The notes under the pieces are model-generated. The model made no database searches, was not told where the DNA came from, and saw nothing but the letters and a program-made list of their open reading frames with translations. A DNA stretch of 8,399 nt from Mollicutes bacterium (lineage in GTDB: Bacteria > Bacillota_I > Bacilli_A > Izemoplasmatales > Izemoplasmataceae): contig PWKX01000063.1 of NCBI GenBank assembly GCA_003559585.1, positions 1 through 8,399 on the forward strand, written 5' to 3'. Below are positions 1-6,786 of the stretch, piece after piece; the stretch's first letter is position 1; the number at the start of each line of letters is the position of its first letter. The translations under genes and the position numbers were made by a program.

Positions 1-464
1 ATGTGATTGCTGTATACTAAGACGCCGCCAAATGCTAAGACAACGAACACTCTTGCAAAGGCCGCAATATTGAAAATATTTTGACCCATGCCACCAAAAA
101 TTAATTTAGCTAAGAATACACCAATCGCACCACCGATCGCCACAACGACTAGCGGTATTTCATCAGGTAAGGTTAAGCCGTAAATCAGACCACTAACCAC
201 CACACTGAAATTATACACTGTAAAACTTTTGTTGTTTAACTTGAAGGTCTCACCGTTTAAACGGTCAATGATTTGATAATAAATGTATTCTGTGGCGACC
301 ATTGAAACCACAGATACCAGTAAAATCCACAACGCATTTAGACCGTGTTGCCAAATCGCAAAAATGGTGAGTGGCATGAGCGCGATGGCCACATCGCGCA
401 TCATGCGGACAACATTAGCATTCGGTCTTCTTAGGTGTGGGGCACTTTTCTTCACAAATTCCAT
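1..464 (-). CDS. rnfD: Rnf electron transport complex subunit RnfD (partial; C-terminal part lies beyond the left edge)
   Basis: Membrane subunit of the Rnf complex, which moves electrons between reduced ferredoxin and NAD+ and couples this to Na+ or H+ transport. The ATG at 464 gives 154 visible residues against a usual length of roughly 310-350. I translated it directly. It starts MEFVKKSAPHLRRPNANVV, matching the typical SPH-R start of RnfD. Hydrophobic helices follow at about residues 25-60, then the family stretch SGLIYGLTLP before another helix, then GGMGQNIFN at 124-132, the RnfD/NqrB signature GG-G-N-FNPA. The usual proline of FNPA is Ile133 here. The threonine that carries covalent FMN in this family would be in the missing half, so it cannot be checked. 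The start is fixed by an SD that overlaps the rnfC stop, 4 bp upstream. That spacing implies translational coupling with rnfC. Confidence 0.93.
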   Translation of the reverse strand, partial: MEFVKKSAPHLRRPNANVVRMMRDVAIALMPLTIFAIWQHGLNALWILLVSVVSMVATEYIYYQIIDRLNGETFKLNNKSFTVYNFSVVVSGLIYGLTLPDEIPLVVVAIGGAIGVFLAKLIFGGMGQNIFNIAAFARVFVVLAFGGVLVYSNH

Positions 465-467
465 AAT

Positions 468-475
468 ATCACCCT
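468..475 (-). promoter_or_regulatory. rnfD ribosome binding site overlapping the rnfC stop codon
   Basis: On the minus strand AGGGTGAT lies 3 nt before the rnfD ATG and contains the TGA stop of rnfC. It matches the GGTGATC half of the anti-SD complement rather than the AGGAGG core, which suits the short spacing. Ribosomes finishing rnfC would sit directly on this site. Confidence 0.7.
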
Positions 476-1767
476 AAAAGTTTTTTTCCTTTCCGCATAT
501 AATCTGTCAAATGAATCTTGCTTGTACATACATATGCACAAAGACCACATTCAATACATTTGTTGACTTCTAAGTTTTCAAGTGCTTTTTTATCATTACG
601 TTTAATGGCATTCATGATGTTGACCGGTTGAATCTCAACTGGACAACTATACACACATGACCCACAGCGAACACATGGTTCTTCATGGAAATCCTGTGAT
701 TTAAAAACAAGCACACTGGTTGTGGTCGGTGTGACAATCACATCATCAGTATCCAAACTGGTTACCATCATCGGACCACCAATCACAAAATCAATGTCTT
801 TTGCGTCTTCAGAATACCCATCTGATAACTTAATTAAGTCTTTCACACACGTTCCCACACGCACACGAATGTTTTGTGGGAAGTTGATGGCATCTCCGTT
901 TACCGTTAAGTGACGTTTGGTAATCGGTAGGTTGTGTTTCAGTGCTTCATAAATCGCTGAAGTGGTTGAAACGTTAAACCCTAAGACACCGTATTCCATT
1001 GGCAAGGTGCCTGGTGGAATTTTAATGCCGAGTGCGTTTTTAAATGTTTCATTTTCCCACCCTTGTGGGTAATAATCTGCGAGTTTGGCGATCTCGATGT
1101 TTAAGTTTTCAAAACGGGTTAACTCACGTTCTAAAACTTCAATCAATTCTGTTTTGGTCTTCTTAACAGCGATGACACCTTTTTTCGCATCTACCGCTTG
1201 CATGATATATTTCAACCCACGGAAAATCTCTTCTGGTGAGTCTTTAATCAAACGATAATCACTTGATAAATAAGGTTCACATTCAACCGCATTAATCACC
1301 ACGGTATGAATCTTTTTATCGGTATCTAACTTAATGTACGACGGGAAACCACTGCCACCTAAGCCGACTGTGGCGGTTTGACGAATCACATCAACCATTT
1401 CTGCTTTGGTCATGTTTTCAATCACATTTTCCGGTCTATCTGTGATGGTGCTGTGATACTCATCCTTATAATCATTACGAATGATGACACACTCAACTTC
1501 AATGCCTGATGGATGTGTCTTTTTGGTGGTGCCTTCAACGGTTCCAGACACGGTTGCATAAATCGGTTGTTTAAAGAAGCCACCATCTCTTTCACCAATA
1601 ATTTGACCCAGTTGAACCCGGTCATTTTCCTTGACATCGAGTGTATATGTCTGACAACGATCTGATTGCAAGTTAATGTAGACGCGTTCAGGATCGACAT
1701 ACCTCAGTGTTGGCAACTCTTTGGTGAGCTGTTTGTAATCAGCGACCTTTCTTGCTTTACTAATCAT
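469..1767 (-). CDS. rnfC: Rnf electron transport complex subunit RnfC
   Basis: Soluble, membrane-attached NADH-binding subunit of Rnf, which carries FMN and two [4Fe-4S] clusters. The 432 residues match the compact RnfC of anaerobes. An N-terminal lipoyl/barrel-like region at about 25-95 has a TVSGTVEG turn. The flavin/NADH-binding core includes GLGGSGFP at 135-142 and INAVECEPYLSSDYRL at 158-173. Two ferredoxin motifs follow: C365-x2-C368-x2-C371-x3-C375-P and C404-x2-C407-x2-C410-x3-C414. In the second motif the usual Pro after the last Cys is Thr415. The usual HPP motif near the N-terminus is not evident. The ATG at 1767 is preceded by AAAGGGTGT, which overlaps the pgcA stop 13 bp upstream, so the two genes are almost certainly co-transcribed. 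The stop is TGA, and rnfD begins 4 bp later. Confidence 0.97.
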   Translation of the reverse strand: MISKARKVADYKQLTKELPTLRYVDPERVYINLQSDRCQTYTLDVKENDRVQLGQIIGERDGGFFKQPIYATVSGTVEGTTKKTHPSGIEVECVIIRNDYKDEYHSTITDRPENVIENMTKAEMVDVIRQTATVGLGGSGFPSYIKLDTDKKIHTVVINAVECEPYLSSDYRLIKDSPEEIFRGLKYIMQAVDAKKGVIAVKKTKTELIEVLERELTRFENLNIEIAKLADYYPQGWENETFKNALGIKIPPGTLPMEYGVLGFNVSTTSAIYEALKHNLPITKRHLTVNGDAINFPQNIRVRVGTCVKDLIKLSDGYSEDAKDIDFVIGGPMMVTSLDTDDVIVTPTTTSVLVFKSQDFHEEPCVRCGSCVYSCPVEIQPVNIMNAIKRNDKKALENLEVNKCIECGLCAYVCTSKIHLTDYMRKGKKLLG

Positions 1768-1773
1768 GTGTTC

Positions 1774-1782
1774 ACACCCTTT
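1774..1782 (-). promoter_or_regulatory. rnfC ribosome binding site overlapping the pgcA stop codon
   Basis: AAAGGGTGT on the minus strand lies 6 nt before the rnfC ATG. Its first As belong to the TAA stop of pgcA. There is no room for a promoter or terminator between the two genes, so this site links phosphoglucomutase and rnfC in one transcript. Confidence 0.65.
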
Positions 1783-3484
1783 ATTCTTTTTCTAACGCGT
1801 TGAGGGTTTCATCAATAAAGGTTCTCAACGCCGTTAATCTATTGTTTGCTTCTTCACTCGTTTTTCCTACCACATTCAAATAAATCTTTAATTTGGGTTC
1901 GGTCCCGCTTGGTCTTAAGACAAACCACATATCTTCTTCATACATAAACTTAAGCACATTGCTTTGAGGTAAATCAAGCGTTTCAGTCTTACCGTTTGTT
2001 TCTCTAGTCTGGTTAAGGTAATCTTCTTTAACCAACCGTTTTAAGCCAATGACCTCATCAAACGAAGCCGCTCGGAAATTATCCATAATCGTTTGAATGA
2101 TGGCTGCGCCTTGCTTGCCTTCATGCACTTTATTGATGACGATATCCCGGTAATGACCATAGGTTTCATACATATCGTTTAAGTAATCAATGAGACTCAT
2201 ATGTTGTTGTTTTAAGACATTGGCAATCTCCGCGGCAAATAACACCGATTGAATCGCGTCTTTATCTCTAACAAAGTCTTTTATTACATAACCATAACTT
2301 TCCTCATAACCCATTAAAAAATGCGTATCAGAGTTTTCAAGTGCTTGCATCTTCTCACCGATAAACTTAAACCCTGTCAGCGTTGATTCAGCTTCCATAC
2401 CATAGGCCTCAGCCATTGTTTTAGCCATTTCACTACTGACAATGGTATTAAATATCTTCCCTTTTTCAGGCAACTTCCCTTGCGTTTTTAAGCTGCTGAG
2501 TAAATACTCAATAAAAATCGCCCCAGTTTGATTACCCGTTAAAAACTGATAAGACCCTCCGTGTTTAACCATTAAACCTAAGCGGTCTCCATCGGGATCA
2601 GTGGCAATCAGTAAATCAGCGTCGACTTGCTTACCAACAGCGATGGCTTTTTCAAACGCTTTTTCATCCTCAGGATTCGGACTTTTCACCGTCGAAAACT
2701 CAGGGTCAATCGTCATTTGTGATTTAACAGGATACACATCATAACCGTTTTCAGTTAAAATGCGAAGCCCTAAATCACGACTCGCACCATGTAAAGGCGT
2801 AAAAACAATTTTTAACGTCTTAGGCACATCTGGGTTTAATTGGATGCTGTTAACTTTATTTAAATACACATCATCAAGCGCCTTACCAACCATCGTCACA
2901 CGTTTCTTTTTAAGACACACCTCAAATGGCATGCGTTCAATGTTAAACGGATCGTTAATCTCGTTAAAAAGCTTAATCAATGCTTCTGCCTTATCAGGCA
3001 CAAGCTGACAACCCGTCTCATCATACATTTTAATGCCGTTATACTTAGGTGGGTTATGTGAAGCCGTGATCATGATGCCGCCAGCTGCTTGTAACGCCCG
3101 TACCGCATGCGATAACGCTGGGGTCGGTCTTAAGGCATCATAAAGATAACTTTTAATGCCCATCGCACTTAAAACTTCCACACAAACCTTCGCGAAAGCC
3201 TCAGATTTATACCGATTATCATGGGCAATGGCCACCCCTTGTTTTTTACTTTTCTTGTCTAAAGCCAATAAATAAAGCCCAAAACTTTTAACCGCTTTTT
3301 GAACGGTAAACCGGTTCATACGATTGGTCCCTGCGCCAATAATACCGCGCATGCCGCCCGTACCAAAAGATAACTCCTTATAAAACGCTTCTTCAATGTC
3401 TGAGTCGTTCATGCCCTTTAGTTCGCGTTTCAAATCATCATCCATACTTGGTTCTTGTAGCCATTTATCATAGACTTTTTTCAT
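1781..3484 (-). CDS. pgcA: Phosphoglucomutase (alpha-D-phosphohexomutase family, PgcA type)
   Basis: Cytoplasmic Mg2+-dependent enzyme that interconverts glucose 1-phosphate and glucose 6-phosphate through a phosphoserine. At 567 residues it is close to the roughly 580 of Bacillus PgcA. Four domains are recognisable by motif: GTGGMRG at 41-47; the catalytic loop TASHNPPKYNGIKMY at 140-154 with Ser142 as phosphate carrier; the metal loop DPDGDR at 296-301 with three aspartates; the sugar-specificity loop GYEESYGY at 392-399; and the phosphate-binding loop RPSGTEPK at 524-531. All key residues are present. The sugar loop favours hexose over pentose substrate, but phosphopentomutase or phosphomannomutase activity cannot be excluded. 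It is the first gene of an operon that continues into rnfC and rnfD. In function it belongs with the glycogen genes to the right, from which the peroxiredoxin unit separates it. Confidence 0.94.
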   Translation of the reverse strand: MKKVYDKWLQEPSMDDDLKRELKGMNDSDIEEAFYKELSFGTGGMRGIIGAGTNRMNRFTVQKAVKSFGLYLLALDKKSKKQGVAIAHDNRYKSEAFAKVCVEVLSAMGIKSYLYDALRPTPALSHAVRALQAAGGIMITASHNPPKYNGIKMYDETGCQLVPDKAEALIKLFNEINDPFNIERMPFEVCLKKKRVTMVGKALDDVYLNKVNSIQLNPDVPKTLKIVFTPLHGASRDLGLRILTENGYDVYPVKSQMTIDPEFSTVKSPNPEDEKAFEKAIAVGKQVDADLLIATDPDGDRLGLMVKHGGSYQFLTGNQTGAIFIEYLLSSLKTQGKLPEKGKIFNTIVSSEMAKTMAEAYGMEAESTLTGFKFIGEKMQALENSDTHFLMGYEESYGYVIKDFVRDKDAIQSVLFAAEIANVLKQQHMSLIDYLNDMYETYGHYRDIVINKVHEGKQGAAIIQTIMDNFRAASFDEVIGLKRLVKEDYLNQTRETNGKTETLDLPQSNVLKFMYEEDMWFVLRPSGTEPKLKIYLNVVGKTSEEANNRLTALRTFIDETLNALEKE

Positions 3485-3490
3485 CTTTGA

Positions 3491-3498
3491 CCACCCTT
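3491..3498 (-). promoter_or_regulatory. pgcA ribosome binding site
   Basis: AAGGGTGG on the minus strand lies 6 nt before the ATG at 3484 and supports that start. Like rnfC and rnfD it uses a GGGTG core rather than AGGAGG. Confidence 0.65.
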
Positions 3499-3537
3499 CT
3501 TTAACGAGCTTTCTATAATATAATAAGTCAACTTTTT

Positions 3538-3550
3538 TACAACAGTTGTA
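3538..3550 (-). promoter_or_regulatory. Perfect 13-bp palindrome at the pgcA transcription start, candidate operator
   Basis: TACAAC-A-GTTGTA is a perfect 6-1-6 inverted repeat. It shares its first base with the predicted -10 box (3550-3555) and would cover the transcription start. A dimeric repressor there would block initiation of the pgcA-rnf operon. The arms are short and AT-rich, so chance is possible, and no regulator is identified. Confidence 0.4.
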
Positions 3551-3578
3551 TTATAGCTTACCCCACGTTTTTTTTCAA
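3550..3578 (-). promoter_or_regulatory. Sigma-A-type promoter of the pgcA-rnfCD operon
   Basis: On the minus strand a -35 box TTGAAA (3573-3578) is followed by exactly 17 nt and a perfect -10 box TATAAT (3550-3555). The start would fall near 3543, giving a leader of about 60 nt before the pgcA ATG. A weaker overlapping candidate lies just downstream: TTGTAA, 16 nt, TATTAT. No other promoter is seen before rnfC or rnfD, so this one probably drives the whole operon. Confidence 0.75.
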
Positions 3579-3612
3579 CATGAAATTGGTTTTTCTAAAT
3601 AATACAACCCAT

Positions 3613-3641
3613 AAAAAAAGATCCCCACTTTCGTGAGGATC
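3613..3641 (-). terminator. Factor-independent terminator of the peroxiredoxin gene
   Basis: Just after the stop codon the minus strand reads GATCCTCAC, a GAAA tetraloop, then GTGGGGATC. This is a 9-bp stem with one G-U pair (3620-3628 with 3633-3641), followed by seven Ts (3613-3619). It separates this unit from the pgcA promoter immediately beyond. Confidence 0.9.
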
Positions 3642-3647
3642 CGATGA

Positions 3648-4241
3648 TTATTCTTCGTCTTGATCGATAAAGTCATTGCCTGGTTTCCAACCACAAGGCA
3701 CAAGTTTGCCTGCGACTTCATTTTGAAAGACTTCAAGGCTTCTTAACACTTCATCTACATTGCGACCACCTTCACCGTGGTTCACATGGGCCGCTTTTAA
3801 CACACCGTTAGGCGCAATGATGAATGTGCCTCGCCAAGCCACCCCTTTATCGGTATCTAAAATGCCATATGCCTCGGCAACTTCATGGGTATTATCACTG
3901 GCATGTGCGTGGTTCAATCTCCCTAAATCGCCAACCTCTTGCCAAGCAAGGTGTGAAAAGACTGAATCGGTTGACGCCGCAATCAGTGTGGCGCCTTTTG
4001 CTTCAAACTTTTCATTCAACTCATTAAACCGTTGAATCTCTGTTGGACAGACAAACGTAAAATCAAGTGGGTAAAAATATAGCACAACCCATTTGCCATC
4101 ATCAAGCAATTGATCTAAACCAATGGAACCAAAACGCTCAGTGCCATGCCCTTCTGGTAACACAGCTTCCATATCAAACTTTGGTGCTGGACGTCCTACT
4201 TTCGCGCCCGTTACATAATATTCATTTTCAAATTTTTTCAT
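3648..4241 (-). CDS. 2-Cys peroxiredoxin, AhpC/Prx1 family
   Basis: Cytoplasmic thiol peroxidase that reduces hydrogen peroxide, alkyl peroxides and possibly peroxynitrite. It has 197 residues, usual for the family. The catalytic site is PLDFTFVCPTEI with Pro58, Thr62 and peroxidatic Cys65, plus the conserved Arg137 in WRGTFIIAPNG. The only other cysteine is Cys183 in VPCGWKPG, the likely resolving residue. It sits two residues before the Trp, whereas the common CPxxW form has it four before. The GGLG and C-terminal YF motifs of peroxide-sensitive Prx are absent, which predicts resistance to overoxidation. No AhpF or thioredoxin reductase is adjacent in this window, so the reductant is unknown. 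It is a single-gene unit with its own promoter, palindromic operator candidate and terminator. The start is set by a perfect AAGGAGG (4249-4255), 7 nt before the ATG. Confidence 0.95.
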   Translation of the reverse strand: MKKFENEYYVTGAKVGRPAPKFDMEAVLPEGHGTERFGSIGLDQLLDDGKWVVLYFYPLDFTFVCPTEIQRFNELNEKFEAKGATLIAASTDSVFSHLAWQEVGDLGRLNHAHASDNTHEVAEAYGILDTDKGVAWRGTFIIAPNGVLKAAHVNHGEGGRNVDEVLRSLEVFQNEVAGKLVPCGWKPGNDFIDQDEE

Positions 4242-4248
4242 TATGCCG

Positions 4249-4255
4249 CCTCCTT
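4249..4255 (-). promoter_or_regulatory. Peroxiredoxin ribosome binding site
   Basis: AAGGAGG on the minus strand, 7 nt before the ATG at 4241, is a full-consensus site at ideal spacing. It is the strongest SD in the window and implies high translation. Confidence 0.9.
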
Positions 4256-4273
4256 AAAATGTCATACGTGTAT

Positions 4274-4292
4274 AATTGTAACGATTACAATT
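4274..4292 (-). promoter_or_regulatory. Inverted repeat over the peroxiredoxin promoter, PerR/Fur-like operator candidate
   Basis: AATTGTAA-TCG-TTACAATT has perfect 8-bp arms (4274-4281 and 4285-4292). It covers the -10 box and the adjacent spacer, where a repressor would exclude polymerase. Read as a 7-1-7 element, TTGTAAT-C-GTTACAA matches the PerR consensus TTATAATNATTATAA at 11 of 14 defined positions. PerR controlling a peroxidase gene is a well-known arrangement, but other Fur-family members are possible and no regulator gene is in the window. Confidence 0.6.
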
Positions 4293-4303
4293 TTAAAACA
4301 CAA
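4275..4303 (-). promoter_or_regulatory. Sigma-A-type promoter of the peroxiredoxin gene
   Basis: The minus strand has -35 TTGTGT (4298-4303), a 17-nt spacer and -10 TACAAT (4275-4280), each close to consensus. The start would lie near 4268, giving a leader of about 27 nt that contains the SD. It begins only about 20 bp after the glgP terminator. Confidence 0.7.
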
Positions 4304-4320
4304 TTAATATACTCATCAAA

Positions 4321-4352
4321 ATAAAAAAGGCACACCCTTAGCAGGTGTGCCT
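4321..4352 (-). terminator. Factor-independent terminator after glgP
   Basis: On the minus strand AGGCACACC, a 7-nt loop and GGTGTGCCT form a perfect 9-bp GC-rich stem (4328-4336 with 4344-4352). The final T runs into a T tract (4323-4328). It starts 5 bp after the glgP stop and ends the glycogen operon. Confidence 0.93.
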
Positions 4353-4357
4353 AGACA

Positions 4358-6754
4358 TTACTTCATTGGTTTAATATTCCAAATCTCCTTGGCATAATCA
4401 TTGATGGTTCGATCAGAAGAGAAATACCCACTCATCGCGATGTTGATGATCGCTTTTTGATACCAAAGCTTTTCATCTTTATAGACATCGTTTAAATGTT
4501 CATGAGCATGTGCATAAGCCCGTAAATCTTTTAAGACATAATACTGATCATCACCGGTTAGCTTTTGTTTGATTTCTTGGAACTCTTGCTTGCTCACACG
4601 GTCTAAAAAGCCATTGGTCAACTGTTCAACCACGGTGTTGATTTCGTTGTCATGTTTAAGGATTTCTTGTGGGTCATACGTCCCCTTGGCGGTTAACTCA
4701 GTGACTTCCTCGGCGTTCATACCAAAGATTTCAATGTTGTCATCCCCAACGAGTTCTGCAATTTCCACATTCGCCCCATCTAAAGTACCAATCGTTAAGG
4801 CACCGTTCATCATAAACTTCATGTTCCCCGTCCCACTGGCTTCTTTGGTCGCTGTTGAGATTTGTTCACTGATGTCGGTCGCTGGAATGATTTGTTCAGC
4901 ATACGTCACGTTATAGTTTTCAACAAACACCACTTTTAAGTATTGATTGGTATCAGGATCCGCGTTGACTTTTTTAGCAATGGTATTGATTAATTTAATG
5001 ATTTTTTTTGCATAGTGATACCCTGAGGCAGCTTTAGCCCCAAAAATAAACGTGTGTGGTTCATAATTTTTCTTAAAGGCCACATCTGATTTAAGACGGT
5101 TATACACCATCAAAATATGCAGCGCGTTCATCAACTGACGTTTATATTCATGTAGGCGTTTGATTTGCACATCAAAGATGCTGTGCGGATCGATCTCAAT
5201 GCCTTGTTCTTCTTTAATGCGACTGGCCAACGCTTTTTTCTTTTCTAATTTAATGTCTTTAAGCTTTTGTTGAACGTCTTTATTGTGTATTTGGTCTTTA
5301 AATGCTTTTAGTTTTTCTAAGTCATATACCCAATCACCAGCATGTTTTTCAATAAGTTTTGTCAGTTCAGGGTTGATATGCGCACACCATCTGCGGTGGG
5401 TGATGCCGTTGGTTTTGCTGTTGAATTTTTTTGGATACAACTCATAAAAATCACGCATCTCATATTGCGTCAAAATCTCCGTGTGCAATCTCGCCACCCC
5501 ATTGACACTAAAGGACCCTGCAATGGCAAGATGTGCCATGCGTACCTCACCGGCATCAATGATGGCCATTTTTCGCATTTTTTGATGGTCATTGTCCTTA
5601 GCTAACAACATCTCACAGAAACGTTTGTTGATCTCTTCGATGATTTGATAAATGCGTGGTAAGGTCGGTTGAATGTATGAACTTGGCCATTTTTCTAACG
5701 CTTCAGCCAGTAAGGTATGGTTGGTATAAGCACAGGTTTGTCTGGTAATATCCCACGCTTTATCCCATTCATAGCTGTATTCATCGAGTAAAATACGCAT
5801 CATTTCTGGAATGATCAAGGTTGGATGGGTATCGTTGATTTGGAAAACGTGTTTCTCATGAAAGTTATCAAACGTTTTATGTTTATCATAATGACCTTTC
5901 ATGATGCCTTGCACACCAGCTGAAGAGAAAAAATATTGTTGTTTAATTCTTAAAATTTTACCTTCTTTGGTGGTATCATCTGGGTATAAAAACCCACTAA
6001 TAGAGCGAATTTCTTCATTATATTCAAACGCATGCATATCATCTGGATACACCTCAGTTGGTTCAGCGTTCCATAACCTTAATGTGTTAACCACACCGTT
6101 GTTATCACCAACAATTGGCACATCATAAGGCACCGCAGCGATTTGTTCATCTGGTTGATAAATGGCATTGCCATTTTCAAAGTAAACATCGCCACCAAAT
6201 TTAACATGGACGGTTTCTTCTTCACGTCTAATTTCCCACACATACTCATCTTTTAACCAATCATCCGGTTTTTCAACTTGATAACCGTTTTGAATGTTTT
6301 GCTCAAAAAAGCCATAACGATAACGAATGCCGTTACCATGACCATTTAATCCTAAAGATGCAATGGAATCTAGAAAACAAGCCGCTAAACGACCTAGCCC
6401 ACCATTACCGAGCCCTGCATCAACCTCTTTATGCTCAATGGCTTGTAAATCAAAGCCCATCGATTTAAAGCTGTCTTCTACCACATCTCTAATGCCTAAA
6501 TTATATAGGTTATTGGTAATTAAACGCCCCATCAAAAACTCCATGCTGAAGTAGTGCAGACGTTTGCTATTTGATTCATGTAATGCCTGTTGATACACAT
6601 GCCAGTTCTCAGCAATATAAGATTGCACAAGTTCACCAAGGACTAAATAACGTTCTCGATCGGTACTCTCCTCGACGTCCTTTACAAACTTGCGTTTCAA
6701 GGTTTTCTTAAATACATCTGTGAATGTTTCATGATCTTTAAATAATGATGACAT
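4358..6754 (-). CDS. glgP: Glycogen/alpha-glucan phosphorylase
   Basis: PLP-dependent GT35 enzyme that releases glucose 1-phosphate from the non-reducing ends of alpha-1,4-glucan. At 798 residues it is the normal bacterial length. Visible family blocks are DAGLGNGGLGRLAACFLDS at 112-130; QINDTHPTLIIPEMMRIL at 305-322; NHTLLAEALEKWP at 345-357; VNGVARLHTEIL at 417-428; KTNGITHRRW at 447-456; DVQIKRLHEYKRQ at 528-540; and the PLP signature EASGTGNMKFMMN at 638-650 with Lys646 as Schiff-base lysine. Around 137-149 the text NGHGNGIRYRYGF departs from the common PAYGYGIRYEFG. Glycogen and maltodextrin phosphorylase cannot be told apart by sequence reading alone. AAGGAGTG (6762-6769) precedes the ATG. 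The gene follows the glgA stop by 32 bp with no promoter visible, so it is probably co-transcribed with it. Its product feeds phosphoglucomutase. Confidence 0.97.
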   Translation of the reverse strand: MSSLFKDHETFTDVFKKTLKRKFVKDVEESTDRERYLVLGELVQSYIAENWHVYQQALHESNSKRLHYFSMEFLMGRLITNNLYNLGIRDVVEDSFKSMGFDLQAIEHKEVDAGLGNGGLGRLAACFLDSIASLGLNGHGNGIRYRYGFFEQNIQNGYQVEKPDDWLKDEYVWEIRREEETVHVKFGGDVYFENGNAIYQPDEQIAAVPYDVPIVGDNNGVVNTLRLWNAEPTEVYPDDMHAFEYNEEIRSISGFLYPDDTTKEGKILRIKQQYFFSSAGVQGIMKGHYDKHKTFDNFHEKHVFQINDTHPTLIIPEMMRILLDEYSYEWDKAWDITRQTCAYTNHTLLAEALEKWPSSYIQPTLPRIYQIIEEINKRFCEMLLAKDNDHQKMRKMAIIDAGEVRMAHLAIAGSFSVNGVARLHTEILTQYEMRDFYELYPKKFNSKTNGITHRRWCAHINPELTKLIEKHAGDWVYDLEKLKAFKDQIHNKDVQQKLKDIKLEKKKALASRIKEEQGIEIDPHSIFDVQIKRLHEYKRQLMNALHILMVYNRLKSDVAFKKNYEPHTFIFGAKAASGYHYAKKIIKLINTIAKKVNADPDTNQYLKVVFVENYNVTYAEQIIPATDISEQISTATKEASGTGNMKFMMNGALTIGTLDGANVEIAELVGDDNIEIFGMNAEEVTELTAKGTYDPQEILKHDNEINTVVEQLTNGFLDRVSKQEFQEIKQKLTGDDQYYVLKDLRAYAHAHEHLNDVYKDEKLWYQKAIINIAMSGYFSSDRTINDYAKEIWNIKPMK

Positions 6755-6761
6755 ACATTGG

Positions 6762-6769
6762 CACTCCTT
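6762..6769 (-). promoter_or_regulatory. glgP ribosome binding site
   Basis: AAGGAGTG within an A-rich stretch on the minus strand, 7 nt before the ATG at 6754. A second ATG at 6758 is out of frame and reaches a stop after a few codons, so 6754 is the start. Confidence 0.8.
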
Positions 6770-6786
6770 TTTTTATCCGTCTAAAT

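Noticed and set aside
469..471. TGA at the end of rnfC as a possible tryptophan codon (mycoplasma code)
   Set aside because: All genes use TGG for Trp without internal TGA, RnfC ends at its usual length here, and rnfD starts 4 bp later.
1422..1700. Second minus-strand frame inside rnfC
   Set aside because: It lies wholly within rnfC in another frame. RnfC is intact at full length, so there is no frameshift to explain.
3521..3560. TTGACT followed by TATTATATTATAG as the main pgcA promoter
   Set aside because: No good -10 lies 16-18 nt after TTGACT, and the TTGAAA-17-TATAAT promoter just upstream is far stronger.
3760..4035. Plus-strand open frames opposite the peroxiredoxin gene
   Set aside because: They are reverse-strand shadows of a well-supported gene, without SD or recognisable protein features.
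4067..4324. Plus-strand open frame of 85 codons crossing the peroxiredoxin start and promoter
   Set aside because: It overlaps the real gene's 5' end, its promoter and the glgP terminator, and its translation shows no family motif.
6755..6786. Terminator or promoter between glgA and glgP
   Set aside because: The 32-bp gap holds only an A-rich SD region. No stem-loop or -35/-10 pair fits.
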